DNA from: Seohaeicola_A nanhaiensis
Lineage (GTDB): Bacteria; Pseudomonadota; Alphaproteobacteria; Rhodobacterales; Rhodobacteraceae
Assembly (NCBI RefSeq): GCF_042654245.1
Contig: NZ_JBHSGI010000031.1
Location: 62,001-126,000, forward strand
Length of the DNA stretch: 64,000 nt
Reading direction: 5' to 3'
A program made the translations under genes and the position numbers. Positions 51,612-61,749 of this stretch are shown here, piece after piece. Under the pieces are notes generated by a model that made no database searches, had not been told where the DNA came from, and saw only the letters and a list, made by a program, of their open reading frames with translations. The first letter of the stretch is position 1. Every line of letters starts with the position of its first letter.

Positions 51612-52811
51612 ATGACATCATTCGGCACGATCAGAGCCCCGCGCGAACTGATCTTCGGTTCCGGACAAAGAGCGGCCCTGGGCACGGTTGCCGCGAAGTT
51701 GGGCAAGCGCGCGCTGGTCGTGACCGACGAGCGGCTGGCTGGAGACCGCCTGTTCATTGAAATGATGGAAGAGTTGGCTGAGGCGGGCCTGAACCTGCAG
51801 GTCGACAGCTCGACCCAGCCGGACGTCCCGGTGGACACAGCGGTTGCCAGCGCCGACAGGGCCCGGGCCTTCGATCCGGACATCGTCATCGCCATCGGCG
51901 GCGGTTCGTGCCTCGACATGGCGAAATGCGTGGCGGTTCTGCTGGCGCATGGAGGCAAGCCGCAGGATTATTATGGCGAGTATCAGGTGCCCGGCCCGCT
52001 GATGCCCCTGATCGCCGTGCCCACCACGGCCGGCACTGGATCGGAAGTCACCCCGGTTGCGGTACTTTCTGACAGCGCGCGCAGTCTGAAGGTCGGCATC
52101 TCGAGTCCCTATCTGATTCCCACCGTGGCGATCTGCGATCCGGACCTGACGCTGACTTGCCCCGCCGGTCTGACCGCCATCGCCGGGGCCGATGCGCTGA
52201 CCCATGCGATCGAGGCCTTTACCGCGATCCGCCGCGACCCGGTGCCGGGGCTGGCGCAAGAGCGGGTCTTTGTCGGCAAGAACGCCCTGTCAGATCACTT
52301 CGCCCTGCAGGCCATCGGCCTGTTGTGGAGCGGGCTGGAAACGGCCTGCCGTGATGGCGCCGACCGTTCGGCCCGCGAGCAGGTCATGATGGGTGCTACC
52401 CTGGCCGGGCTCGCCTTTGGCGTTGCCGGAACGGCGGCGGCCCATGCGATCCAGTATCCGGTCGGCGCGCTGACCCATACCGCGCATGGCGCGGGCGTTG
52501 CCTGCCTGATGCCCTATGTGATGCAGTGGAACGCCCCGGTGATTTCCGACGAACTGGATCAGATTGCCAAGGCCGCCGGTCTTGGCAGCGGCACCGAGGT
52601 GATTCCGGCGATTGCCGCACTGTTCACACGCATCGGCATCCCGCCGACACTGGCCGCACTTGGCCTCCCCGAGGACAAGCTCGACTGGGTTGCCGAGCAA
52701 TCCAGCGGCATCGCCCGCCTTGTGCAGAACACGCCCCGGCCGCTCGACCCCGCCGCGATGCGCCGCCTCGTCGGGGCCGCCTTCTCGGGCGACCTCACCA
52801 AATTGAACTGA
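51612..52811 (+). CDS. Iron-containing alcohol dehydrogenase
   Basis: 399 residues. IAIGGGSCLDMAKCVAV (NAD site), PTTAGTGSEVTP, and an intact metal site: GADALTHAIEAF (D-x3-H) plus HAIQYPVGALTHTAHGAGVA with the two remaining His. This contrasts with the altered site in the protein at 10976. Probably oxidises a short diol or hydroxyacid to an aldehyde. The aldehyde dehydrogenase follows 17 bp after the stop. Confidence 0.93.
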   Translation: MTSFGTIRAPRELIFGSGQRAALGTVAAKLGKRALVVTDERLAGDRLFIEMMEELAEAGLNLQVDSSTQPDVPVDTAVASADRARAFDPDIVIAIGGGSCLDMAKCVAVLLAHGGKPQDYYGEYQVPGPLMPLIAVPTTAGTGSEVTPVAVLSDSARSLKVGISSPYLIPTVAICDPDLTLTCPAGLTAIAGADALTHAIEAFTAIRRDPVPGLAQERVFVGKNALSDHFALQAIGLLWSGLETACRDGADRSAREQVMMGATLAGLAFGVAGTAAAHAIQYPVGALTHTAHGAGVACLMPYVMQWNAPVISDELDQIAKAAGLGSGTEVIPAIAALFTRIGIPPTLAALGLPEDKLDWVAEQSSGIARLVQNTPRPLDPAAMRRLVGAAFSGDLTKLN

Positions 52812-52828
52812 CAGAACAGGAGCTTTCC

Positions 52829-54292
52829 GTGACTCTCGATACCGTTTTCACCGGCTATGCCGACCCCGCCCTGCATTCGCAGGGGCTTTTCATCGACGGC
52901 CAGTGGCTGGCGGGAGGCGGCATTCCGGTTATCGATCCCTCGACCGGCGACGTTCTGGCCGAAGTGGCAGACGCCAGCGTTGCCGATGCGATGCGCGCGG
53001 TGGACGCAGCCGAGAAGGCGGCCGCGGGCTGGCGCCGCACTCCGGCGCGGCAACGTTCGGAAATCCTGCGGCGCTGGTTCACGCTGATGACCGAACATGC
53101 CGAGGAACTGGCGCTGCTGATCTCGCTCGAGAACGGCAAGGCGCTGCCCGACGCGCGAGGCGAGGTCGGCTATGCCGCCGAGTTCTTCCGCTGGTACGCC
53201 GAAGAGGCGACGCGCATTCCGGGCGAGTTCCGCCCGACCCCCTCGGGGTCACACAACATTCTGGTCGACCACGAGCCGATCGGAATTTCGGTGCTGATCA
53301 CGCCCTGGAACTTCCCGGCCGCGATGGCGACGCGCAAGATCGGCCCGGCCCTGGCCGCCGGCTGCACGGTGATCCTGAAACCCGCGTCGGAAACCCCGCT
53401 TACCGCTTATGCCATGGCGCGCCTGGGAGCCAAGGCCGGTGTCCCGGCCGGTGTGGTCAACGTCCTGACCACCTCCAACCCCGGTCCGGTCACGAACGCC
53501 ATGCTGGCCGATCCGCGCGTGCGCAAGCTGTCATTCACCGGTTCCACCGGCGTGGGTCGCACGCTGCTGGCCGAAGCGGCCAAGACGGTGGTCAGCTGCT
53601 CGATGGAACTGGGCGGCAACGCGCCGTTCCTGGTCTTTGACGATGCCGATCTCGATGCCGCGCTGGATGGCGCGATGGTCGCCAAGATGCGCAACGCGGG
53701 CGAGGCCTGCACGGCGGCCAACCGTTTCTACGTTCAGTCGGGCATTCACGACGCCTTTGTCGCCGGGCTGTCGAAGCGCATGGCGGCGATGAAGGTGGGT
53801 CCCGGCTATGACCCGGCAACGCAATGCGGCCCGATGATCACGACCCGTGCGGTCGACAAGATCGACCGTCTGGTTGCCGACGCCAAGGCGCGCGGCGCGC
53901 GGGCCACGACAGGCGGCGAGGCGATTCCGGGCAGCGGCTATTACTACCCCCCGACGGTCCTGGAAAACGTACCCGTCGACGCCGATCTGGCGCATGAGGA
54001 AATCTTTGGCCCGATCGCCCCGGTCTATCGTTTCGAGACCGAGGAAGAGGCGATCCGCCTGGCCAATCAGACCGAATACGGACTGGCGGCTTATGTCTAT
54101 TCCCGCGACCTGACCCGCGCGATACGGGTTGGCAGGGGCATAGAAACCGGCATGGTAGGGATCAACCGTGGTCTCATGTCCGATCCGGCTGCACCCTTCG
54201 GCGGGGTCAAGCAAAGCGGACTGGGCCGCGAAGGCGGGGTGCATGGTATTCTGGAATTCATGGAAGCCAAGTATTTCGCCGTCGAGTTCTGA
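52829..54292 (+). CDS. NAD(P)-dependent aldehyde dehydrogenase (succinate-semialdehyde type)
   Basis: 487 residues. ITPWNFPAAMATRKIGPALAAG, FTGSTGVGR, the general base Glu in SMELGGNAPF, and the nucleophile Cys in NAGEACTAANRFY; the latter and GLMSDPAAPFGGVKQSGLGREGG are typical of GabD-like enzymes. Oxidises the aldehyde from the iron-ADH to an acid. GTG start at 52829, six bases after AGGAG. Confidence 0.93.
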   Translation: MTLDTVFTGYADPALHSQGLFIDGQWLAGGGIPVIDPSTGDVLAEVADASVADAMRAVDAAEKAAAGWRRTPARQRSEILRRWFTLMTEHAEELALLISLENGKALPDARGEVGYAAEFFRWYAEEATRIPGEFRPTPSGSHNILVDHEPIGISVLITPWNFPAAMATRKIGPALAAGCTVILKPASETPLTAYAMARLGAKAGVPAGVVNVLTTSNPGPVTNAMLADPRVRKLSFTGSTGVGRTLLAEAAKTVVSCSMELGGNAPFLVFDDADLDAALDGAMVAKMRNAGEACTAANRFYVQSGIHDAFVAGLSKRMAAMKVGPGYDPATQCGPMITTRAVDKIDRLVADAKARGARATTGGEAIPGSGYYYPPTVLENVPVDADLAHEEIFGPIAPVYRFETEEEAIRLANQTEYGLAAYVYSRDLTRAIRVGRGIETGMVGINRGLMSDPAAPFGGVKQSGLGREGGVHGILEFMEAKYFAVEF

Positions 54293-54310
54293 CGCATAAG
54301 GACCTGTCGC

Positions 54311-55150
54311 ATGATTCTGCCCGACCTCTACCGCAACCGCGACTTCATCCCCGATTTCGATGCGCTGATGGAGGAGACGGCCGCCCGCAGCAAGGCGTTC
54401 GCGGCCGAGCAGGCGATCATGTACGACATTCCCTATGGCCCGTCGCCCCGGCAGCAGATGAATATTGTGCTGCCGGACAACGCTCCGCCGGGCGCGCCCC
54501 TGCACATGTTCGTGCATGGCGGCTACTGGCGGGCGGGCAGCAAGGACGTTCACACCCTCGTTGCGGCGCCCGTCCTTGCGGCGGGCGGCGTGGCCGCCAT
54601 TGTCACCTATGACCTGATGCCCGGCACCCGACTCGAAAAGATCGTCTGGCAGGTCCGATCAGCAGCACGCCTGCTGCAGGCCCGTGCCGCAGACTATGGT
54701 GCAGACCCCAAGCGCTTTACGGCCAGCGGGCATTCCGCGGGCGCCCATCTCGTCTCTCTTCTCGCGGCCAAGGCGCCCGGAGACAAGAGCGGCCCGCTTT
54801 TGCCCGACCTGAAGGCGATGCTGCTTGTCAGCGGCATCTACGACCTGTCCGGCATTCCCGACAGTTTCCTGCGCCACGAGGCCGAGATGACCCATGCCGA
54901 GGCCGATGCCTGGTCGCCCCTGGACGCGCGGCATCTGCCCGGGCCGCAGCGGGTGATCACCCGGGGTGCCGAGGAAACCGCGCCCTTCCACGATCAGGCC
55001 ATGGCGCTGCACCAACTTCTCGAACAGAGCGGGGCGCAATCGGAGCTTCGGGTCGAGCCTGATCGCAATCACCTGAACGTGGTCTTCGATCTTGGAGACC
55101 CCGACAGCGATCTGGGGCGCTGCCTGACCGAGATGGTGGCGAACTCCTGA
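54311..55150 (+). CDS. Alpha/beta hydrolase, arylformamidase/HSL-like
   Basis: 279 residues. FVHGGYWRAG is the HGG oxyanion motif with Tyr-Trp as in kynurenine formamidases, SGHSAGAH is the nucleophile elbow, and the terminal RNHLNVVFDL supplies the His. Cleaves an ester or N-formyl amide. It follows the aldehyde dehydrogenase by 18 bp and ends the unit. No kynurenine-pathway genes are nearby, so lactone or ester hydrolysis is as likely. Confidence 0.85.
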   Translation: MILPDLYRNRDFIPDFDALMEETAARSKAFAAEQAIMYDIPYGPSPRQQMNIVLPDNAPPGAPLHMFVHGGYWRAGSKDVHTLVAAPVLAAGGVAAIVTYDLMPGTRLEKIVWQVRSAARLLQARAADYGADPKRFTASGHSAGAHLVSLLAAKAPGDKSGPLLPDLKAMLLVSGIYDLSGIPDSFLRHEAEMTHAEADAWSPLDARHLPGPQRVITRGAEETAPFHDQAMALHQLLEQSGAQSELRVEPDRNHLNVVFDLGDPDSDLGRCLTEMVANS

Positions 55151-55160
55151 CCGCCTTCCG

Positions 55161-56549
<1,389 letters not shown>

Positions 56550-56550
56550 C

Positions 56551-57813
56551 TCAGCTCTCCACGAAAATCAGGGCGGGGGTTTCCAGCAGGGTCTTCAGTT
56601 TCTGGACGAAGACCGCGGCATCCCAGCCGTCGATCACCCGGTGATCGAAGCTGCAGGAAATGTTCATCATCTTGCGCGGTTCGAACTGGCTGCCGTTCCA
56701 GTGCGGGCGCACGGCCATGCGGTTCACGCCGACGATGGCCACTTCCGGCGCGTTCAGGATGGGTGTCGTGGCAATCGCTCCTAGTGCACCTAGCGAGGTG
56801 ATGGTTATGGTCGAGCCGCTCAGCTCTTCCCGCCGGGCCGAGCCGTCGCGCGATGCCTCGGCCAACCGGGCGATTTCGGCCCCCGCCGCGCGCAGCGACA
56901 GCGCCTCGGCGTGACGCAAAACCGGCACCATCAGGCCCGCGTCGGTCTGCGCGGCGATGCCGACATGCACGCCGCCGAAGCGGCGCAGAATGCCTTCCTC
57001 GGCGTCGTAATGCGCATTCAGAGCCGGCTGATCGCGCAGCGCCCGGACCATGGCGCGCACGAGATAGGGGAGGAATGTCAGCTTGGGCCCGCCTTCGGCA
57101 TTCATCCGGGCGCGCAGGTCTTCCAGGGCGGTCGCGTCCACCTCTTCGACGATGGTGATATGGGGGATCTGGTTGGCCGTCGCCATCCGCTCGGAAATCT
57201 TGCGGCGCAGGCCGATGACCTTGATCTCCTCGACGCTTTCGTCGGGCTGGGTGCCGGCGGGGGCTGGCGTGCCGCCGGAGGAGATATATGCCGACAGATC
57301 GTCCTGGGTGATCCGCCCGGCGGGGCCGCTGCCGCGCACCAGCCGGAGGTCGACCCCGGCATCGCGCGCCCGGGCCCGGACCGAAGGCGCGGCCAGCGGG
57401 CGCTCGCCTTCCGCACGCAAGGGGGCTTGAGTGGCCTTCGGGGCCACCTTTGGCCTTGCCGGTTCGGGCGCGGGTGCCTTGGGTTTGTCCGGCTGCGTTT
57501 CTGGCTCGACAGGTTCGGGCTCTGCCTTTGCGACTTCGGGCGCGGCGTCTTCGCCGGTCCAGTTGCCCGGGCCATCGATCTCGAGCCGGATCAGTTCGGC
57601 GCCGACGGCGACGATTTCTCCGGCCTCGGCGGCAAGCCACGTCACCTTGCCCGCCGCCGGCGAGGGTACTTCGACCGTCGCCTTGTCGGTCATGAGTGCC
57701 GCCAGCGAATCGTCTTCGCGCACCTGCTGGCCGATGCTGACCAGCCATTCGGCGATTTCCGTCTCGGCGATGCCCTCGCCGATATCGGGAACGCGGATCG
57801 ACAGAATGCCCAT
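56551..57813 (-). CDS. bkdB: Branched-chain 2-oxoacid dehydrogenase E2 (dihydrolipoyl acyltransferase)
   Basis: 420 residues. One N-terminal lipoyl domain with K44 in MTDKATVEV, an Ala/Pro linker (about 95-135), a peripheral-subunit-binding domain (APSVRARARDAGVDL), and a catalytic domain ending in CSFDHRVIDGWDAA with the His and Asp. The single lipoyl domain fits BkdB rather than AceF. Only 1 bp separates it from the E3 gene. Confidence 0.94.
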   Translation of the reverse strand: MGILSIRVPDIGEGIAETEIAEWLVSIGQQVREDDSLAALMTDKATVEVPSPAAGKVTWLAAEAGEIVAVGAELIRLEIDGPGNWTGEDAAPEVAKAEPEPVEPETQPDKPKAPAPEPARPKVAPKATQAPLRAEGERPLAAPSVRARARDAGVDLRLVRGSGPAGRITQDDLSAYISSGGTPAPAGTQPDESVEEIKVIGLRRKISERMATANQIPHITIVEEVDATALEDLRARMNAEGGPKLTFLPYLVRAMVRALRDQPALNAHYDAEEGILRRFGGVHVGIAAQTDAGLMVPVLRHAEALSLRAAGAEIARLAEASRDGSARREELSGSTITITSLGALGAIATTPILNAPEVAIVGVNRMAVRPHWNGSQFEPRKMMNISCSFDHRVIDGWDAAVFVQKLKTLLETPALIFVES

Positions 57814-57814
57814 C

Positions 57815-58831
57815 TCAGATCTCCTCAACCAGCTTGCGCAGCGCTTCACCTACCCGCTGCGGGCCGGGGAAATACCGCCATTCGTGGACGTGGGGATAGG
57901 GCGTGTCCCAGCCCGCCACCCGCGCCACCGGCGCTTCCAGGTGGTAGAAGCATTCGGCCTGCACCAACGCCGCCAGTTCGGCGCCAAAGCCCGAGGTCAG
58001 CGTGGCCTCGTGCAGCACAAGACAGCGGCCGGTCTTGCGGACCGAGGCGGCGATGGTTTCCAGATCGAGTGGCAGGAGCGTGCGCAGGTCGATGACTTCG
58101 GCGTCGATCCCCTGCTCATCCGTGGCGACCAGCGCGACATGGACCATCGTCCCGTAGGTCAGCACTGTCACCGCCTGACCGGTCCGGCGCACCGCCGCCT
58201 GTCCGAGCGGCACCACATGGCGGCCTTCCGGCACTTCACCGAGTTCGTGCGCCTTCCACGCCATCACCGGGCGGTCGTGATGCCCGTCGAACGGCCCGTT
58301 GTAGAGCCGCTTGGGTTCGAGAAAGATCACAGGATCCGGGTCTTCGATGGCTGCCATCAGAAGGCCCTTGGCGTCCTGCGGGTTCGAGGGCACCACGGTC
58401 TTGAGACCGGTGACATGGGTGAACAACGCTTCCGGGCTCTGGCTGTGGGTCTGGGCGCCGAAGATGCCGCCGCCGGTCGGCATGCGTACGACCATCGGGC
58501 AGGTGAACTCTCCGGCGGAACGATAGCGCAGGCGCGCCGCCTCGGACACGATCTGGTCATAGGCCGGGTACATGTAGTCGGCGAACTGGATTTCGACCAC
58601 GGGGCGCAGCCCATAGGCTGCCATGCCGATGCCAGCGCCCACGATTCCCAGCTCGGAAATCGGCGTGTCGAAACAGCGGGTTGGCCCATATTTCTTCTGC
58701 AGGCCCGCGGTGCAGCGGAAGACGCCGCCGAAATAGCCGACGTCCTCGCCGAAGACGACGACGCGTTCATCCTCGCCCATCGCCACGTCCAGCGCATCGC
58801 GGATCGCTTCGATCATCGTCATGCGTGCCAT
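57815..58831 (-). CDS. bkdA2: Branched-chain 2-oxoacid dehydrogenase E1 beta
   Basis: 338 residues. VVVFGEDVGYFGGVFRCTAGL, IVGAGIGMAAYGLRPVVEIQF, MPTGGGIFGAQTHSQSPE and a C-terminal transketolase-like domain (TYGTMVHVAL) are typical. The ATG at 58831 is 2 bp after the E1 alpha stop. Forms the alpha2beta2 ThDP enzyme that decarboxylates branched 2-oxoacids from Val, Leu and Ile. Confidence 0.94.
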   Translation of the reverse strand: MARMTMIEAIRDALDVAMGEDERVVVFGEDVGYFGGVFRCTAGLQKKYGPTRCFDTPISELGIVGAGIGMAAYGLRPVVEIQFADYMYPAYDQIVSEAARLRYRSAGEFTCPMVVRMPTGGGIFGAQTHSQSPEALFTHVTGLKTVVPSNPQDAKGLLMAAIEDPDPVIFLEPKRLYNGPFDGHHDRPVMAWKAHELGEVPEGRHVVPLGQAAVRRTGQAVTVLTYGTMVHVALVATDEQGIDAEVIDLRTLLPLDLETIAASVRKTGRCLVLHEATLTSGFGAELAALVQAECFYHLEAPVARVAGWDTPYPHVHEWRYFPGPQRVGEALRKLVEEI

Positions 58832-58832
58832 G

Positions 58833-60086
58833 TCAGAACCCCGATTCCTGGCGCTGCCGTTGCAGGTGCGGTGGCATCTCGGCGTAGACATCCTCGAACA
58901 TGTCACGCGGGCTGGGGTGCAGCCCCTGGTGCAGGGTGCCGATTGCCTCGGCCTCTTTCTGGGCGGCGATCACGGTGGCCAGAACCTCGGCCTCGGCCTG
59001 ATCGTGGCGCGCGTCGCTCCATTCGCCCAGGGCGATCAGGTGGTTCTTCAGCCGCAGGATCGGATCGCCCAGCGGCCATGCGGCGCTTTCCTCGGCGGCG
59101 CGATAGGCCGAAGGATCGTCCGAGGTGGAATGCCCGCCGGCGCGATAGGTGACGTATTCAACCAGTGTGGGTCCGAGGTTGCGGCGTGCCCGCTCGGCCG
59201 CCCATCGCGCGACGGCACAGACCGCCAGATAGTCGTTGCCGTCCACCCGCAGGGCCGGAATACCGAAACCATGGCCGCGCGCCGCGAAGGTGCCCGATCC
59301 GCCCCGCGCGATGCCCTGAAAGGTCGAAATTGCCCATTGGTTGTTGACGATGTTCAGAACTGCCGGCGCCTTGTAGGTCGAGGCGAAGACCAGCGCCGCG
59401 TGAAAGTCGCTCTCGGCGGTCGATCCGTCCCCGATCCAGGCTGCGGCGATCTTGCGGTCGCCCGAGATGGCCGAGGCCATGGCCCAGCCCACGGCCTGGA
59501 TATACTGAGTCGCCAGGTTGCCCGAGATCGAGAAGAACCCGTGCTCTTTCGACGAATAGAACACAGGCAGCTGGCGCCCGCGGACGGGGTCGCCGTCGTT
59601 CGAAAAAACCTGACACATCATCGTCTTGAGCGGATAGCCCGACGCCACCAGAAGGCCGGCCTGCCGGTAGGTCGGAAAGTTCATGTCGCCGGGTGCCAGC
59701 GCGCGCTGGAACGCGCAGGAGATCGCCTCTTCGCCCAGATGCTGCATGTAGAACGAGGTTTTCTGCTGGCGCTGCGCCATCTGCATCCGCGCGTCATAGG
59801 CCCGCAGCGTCAGCATGTGGCGCAGCCCGTCGCGCAGGTCGTCGGCGTCGAAATCCAGCGCCTCGGCCCAGGGCCCCACCGCCTCGCCGTCGCGGTTCAG
59901 GATGCGGATAATGGTGAAGGCGAGGTCGCGGATGTCCTCCGGATCGACGTCGACCGGCGGGCGGCGGACATCGCCGGCGGGCGGAATTTTCACATGCGAA
60001 AAATCGGGCCTGCCGCCCGGCCGCACCTCGGGTTCCGGCACGCTCAGCCTTAGTGGCGGCAGGTCGGGGTCGCTGTCCTTGGTCAT
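58833..60086 (-). CDS. bkdA1: Branched-chain 2-oxoacid dehydrogenase E1 alpha
   Basis: 417 residues. FYMQHLGEEAISCAFQRAL, the ThDP motif IGDGSTAESDFHAAL through LNIVNNQWAIS, and a phosphorylation-loop-like YRAGGHSTSDDPSAYR, as in bacterial BkdA1. The N-terminal 45 residues are a Pro-rich extension. GAAAGGAAGGA precedes the ATG. Second gene of the operon after the small ACT-like ORF. Confidence 0.94.
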   Translation of the reverse strand: MTKDSDPDLPPLRLSVPEPEVRPGGRPDFSHVKIPPAGDVRRPPVDVDPEDIRDLAFTIIRILNRDGEAVGPWAEALDFDADDLRDGLRHMLTLRAYDARMQMAQRQQKTSFYMQHLGEEAISCAFQRALAPGDMNFPTYRQAGLLVASGYPLKTMMCQVFSNDGDPVRGRQLPVFYSSKEHGFFSISGNLATQYIQAVGWAMASAISGDRKIAAAWIGDGSTAESDFHAALVFASTYKAPAVLNIVNNQWAISTFQGIARGGSGTFAARGHGFGIPALRVDGNDYLAVCAVARWAAERARRNLGPTLVEYVTYRAGGHSTSDDPSAYRAAEESAAWPLGDPILRLKNHLIALGEWSDARHDQAEAEVLATVIAAQKEAEAIGTLHQGLHPSPRDMFEDVYAEMPPHLQRQRQESGF

Positions 60087-60107
60087 GGAAGTCCTTTCCT
60101 TCCTCGG

Positions 60108-60425
60108 TCAGGCCTGGCGCGGGGCGAGACCGCCCTGCAGATCGCGGATGCCCGGAATGCCAGCGATCCGGGCGAGATAGTTGTCGGCGGCAAAGGCGTT
60201 GCTGGCGTCGAAATCGATGCGGATTTCCGCCAGCGCGCCCTCGTTTGCGGCGGCTATCGCCTGCCCGTTGGCCCCGACGGAGACCGCCAGGCCGCACAGC
60301 TGAAAGCCGCGTCGCCGCAGTTCGTCCAGAACCCGCCCAAGGTGATCCAGCGGCGCCGCCGACGTGAAACTCGCAAAGTGCACCGGCCGGTCCTCCTCCG
60401 TGATCTGACGGGAAGAATGTGCCAC
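60108..60425 (-). CDS. Small unknown protein, possibly ACT-like, leading the bkd operon
   Basis: 105 residues. I do not recognise the family. The predicted order strand-helix-strand-strand-helix-strand (VHFASFTSAAP, DHLGRVLDELRRRGFQL, CGLAVSVGAN, LAEIRIDFD, YLARIAGIPGIRDLQ) recalls an ACT/RAM regulatory module such as IlvM, which would suit sensing branched-chain amino acids. It starts the operon 21 bp before bkdA1 and is divergent from the Lrp-type gene. Codon use matches its neighbours, so it is probably real. Confidence 0.6.
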   Translation of the reverse strand: MAHSSRQITEEDRPVHFASFTSAAPLDHLGRVLDELRRRGFQLCGLAVSVGANGQAIAAANEGALAEIRIDFDASNAFAADNYLARIAGIPGIRDLQGGLAPRQA

Positions 60426-60428
60426 GGC

Positions 60429-60480
60429 TCAGATAGAATTAGTTTTCGCATTGCCAAGTTTCAGATAGGTTTTCAGACGA
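60429..60480. promoter_or_regulatory. TCAGATAG repeats in the bkd/lrp divergent promoter
   Basis: TCAGATAG at 60429-60436 and 60461-60468 (32 bp apart) and a related TCAGACGA at 60473-60480. Phased repeats suit an oligomeric Lrp/BkdR protein. Confidence 0.5.
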
Positions 60481-60519
60481 TCCTTCTGTCATTCCCCAGA
60501 TTTGAAAGCACAATCATCC

Positions 60520-60990
60520 ATGGAAATCCGACCTCTCGACGATATCGACCGCCGCATTCTTCGTTCGCTCCAGCGCGACGGACGGCTTGGGAACAACCAC
60601 CTTGCCGAAGAGGTGGGACTGTCGCCCAGCCCCTGCTGGCAGCGGACCCGCCGGCTGGAGGCCGAGGGGTACATCAAGGGCTATACCGCCGTTCTGGATC
60701 AGGAAAAGCTGGGTGCGCCCGAGACGGTGATCATCGAAGTCACCCTGAACCGGCACGACGATGCGGTGCTGGAAACCTTCGGCCGCGCGATGGCGGAACT
60801 GCCAGAGGTGCTGGAAGTCTATCTGACCACGGGGGAATACGACTATTACATCAAGGTCGCCGTGGACGGGACCAGGGGATACGAAGAGTTCCTGCGGCAC
60901 AAGCTGTATCGCGTGCCGGGCATCCAGCATTCGCGGTCGACCTTCACGCTGCGTTGCCTGAAACAGGGCGGAATTTCGGTTCCGGCGTGA
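60520..60990 (+). CDS. Lrp/AsnC-family regulator, BkdR-like
   Basis: 156 residues. HTH LDDIDRRILRSLQRDGRLGNN, then LSPSPCWQRTRRLEAEGYI, and a RAM domain with YLTTGEYDYYIKVAVDG. In pseudomonads BkdR is an Lrp homologue that activates the divergent bkd operon, the same layout as here. ATG 60520 is preferred; a TTG at 60502 is possible. Converges on the XRE-cupin gene. Confidence 0.92.
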   Translation: MEIRPLDDIDRRILRSLQRDGRLGNNHLAEEVGLSPSPCWQRTRRLEAEGYIKGYTAVLDQEKLGAPETVIIEVTLNRHDDAVLETFGRAMAELPEVLEVYLTTGEYDYYIKVAVDGTRGYEEFLRHKLYRVPGIQHSRSTFTLRCLKQGGISVPA

Positions 60991-60999
60991 GGCGCTGGG

Positions 61000-61593
61000 T
61001 CAGATCGTCTGCACCTGCGGTTCGGTGCAGATGCACAGGATCTCGGCGTCGCCGTCGCCGGTGCTGAGATAGCCGTGCGCCATGGAACTGTCGAGGTAGA
61101 CGCCGTCGCCCTCGCCGAGCGTGACCGGTTCGTAGAATTCGCTGTGCACTTCCACCTGTCCCTTCAGGACGTAAAGAAACTCTTCGCCACCGTGGCGGAA
61201 CAGCTCGCCGAAGGTCTTGATATCGCGCGATTTTACCTTGGCCAGGATCGGCACGATGAACTTGTTCTTCACCTCGGGGCACAGATACAGATAGTCGTAA
61301 TTGGTCGTGCTGATCAGCGCGCCCTCGCCTTTCATGGCGGTGGACATGCGGCTGTTGGGCAGGGACTCGCGCGGGGAGTCGCCCTCTTCTCCGTTCACAA
61401 GATCGCCGATCTTGACCTTGAGTCCGTCGCAGAGCTTGAGGATCACATCCAGCGTCGGCGACAGCGCCCCGTTCTCGATCTTCGAGATGGTCGAGACCGA
61501 GACATCCGACCGCGATGCCAGCTCGGCGAGCGTCATCTGCTCTGATTTCCGAAGGAATTTCAGCCGCTTACCGACTTCGCTCTTGTTTGGCAT
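61000..61593 (-). CDS. XRE-family regulator with cupin domain
   Basis: 197 residues. HTH_3 at about 8-62 (VGKRLKFLRKSEQMTLAELA, then VSVSTISKIENGALSPTLD) and a C-terminal cupin (ELFRHGGEEFLYVLKGQVEV, DSSMAHGYLSTG). This PuuR-like layout controls polyamine, amino-acid or amine catabolism. ATG 61593 follows AGGACGG. Divergent from the D-amino-acid-oxidase-like gene, with an inverted repeat between them. Confidence 0.92.
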   Translation of the reverse strand: MPNKSEVGKRLKFLRKSEQMTLAELASRSDVSVSTISKIENGALSPTLDVILKLCDGLKVKIGDLVNGEEGDSPRESLPNSRMSTAMKGEGALISTTNYDYLYLCPEVKNKFIVPILAKVKSRDIKTFGELFRHGGEEFLYVLKGQVEVHSEFYEPVTLGEGDGVYLDSSMAHGYLSTGDGDAEILCICTEPQVQTI

Positions 61594-61653
61594 CCGTCCT
61601 GATCCCGTCGCGCGTGATGCTGCAATTTTCCACATCATGCGCCCAATTCATAG

Positions 61654-61676
61654 ACGAAAAGCAAACCGATTTTCGT
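61654..61676. promoter_or_regulatory. Inverted repeat ACGAAAA-N9-TTTTCGT
   Basis: A perfect 7-bp dyad in the XRE-cupin/flavoenzyme divergent promoter. AAACCGATTT within it (61663-61672) recurs at 61701-61710, and GAAAAATTTTC (61681-61691) is a further palindrome between them. Probable operator of the XRE-cupin protein. Confidence 0.6.
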
Positions 61677-61749
61677 ATGTGAAAAATTTTCTTGTAATCA
61701 AAACCGATTTCACGGAAGCTGATTCGAAAGCGCATCGAAGAGACTCGGA

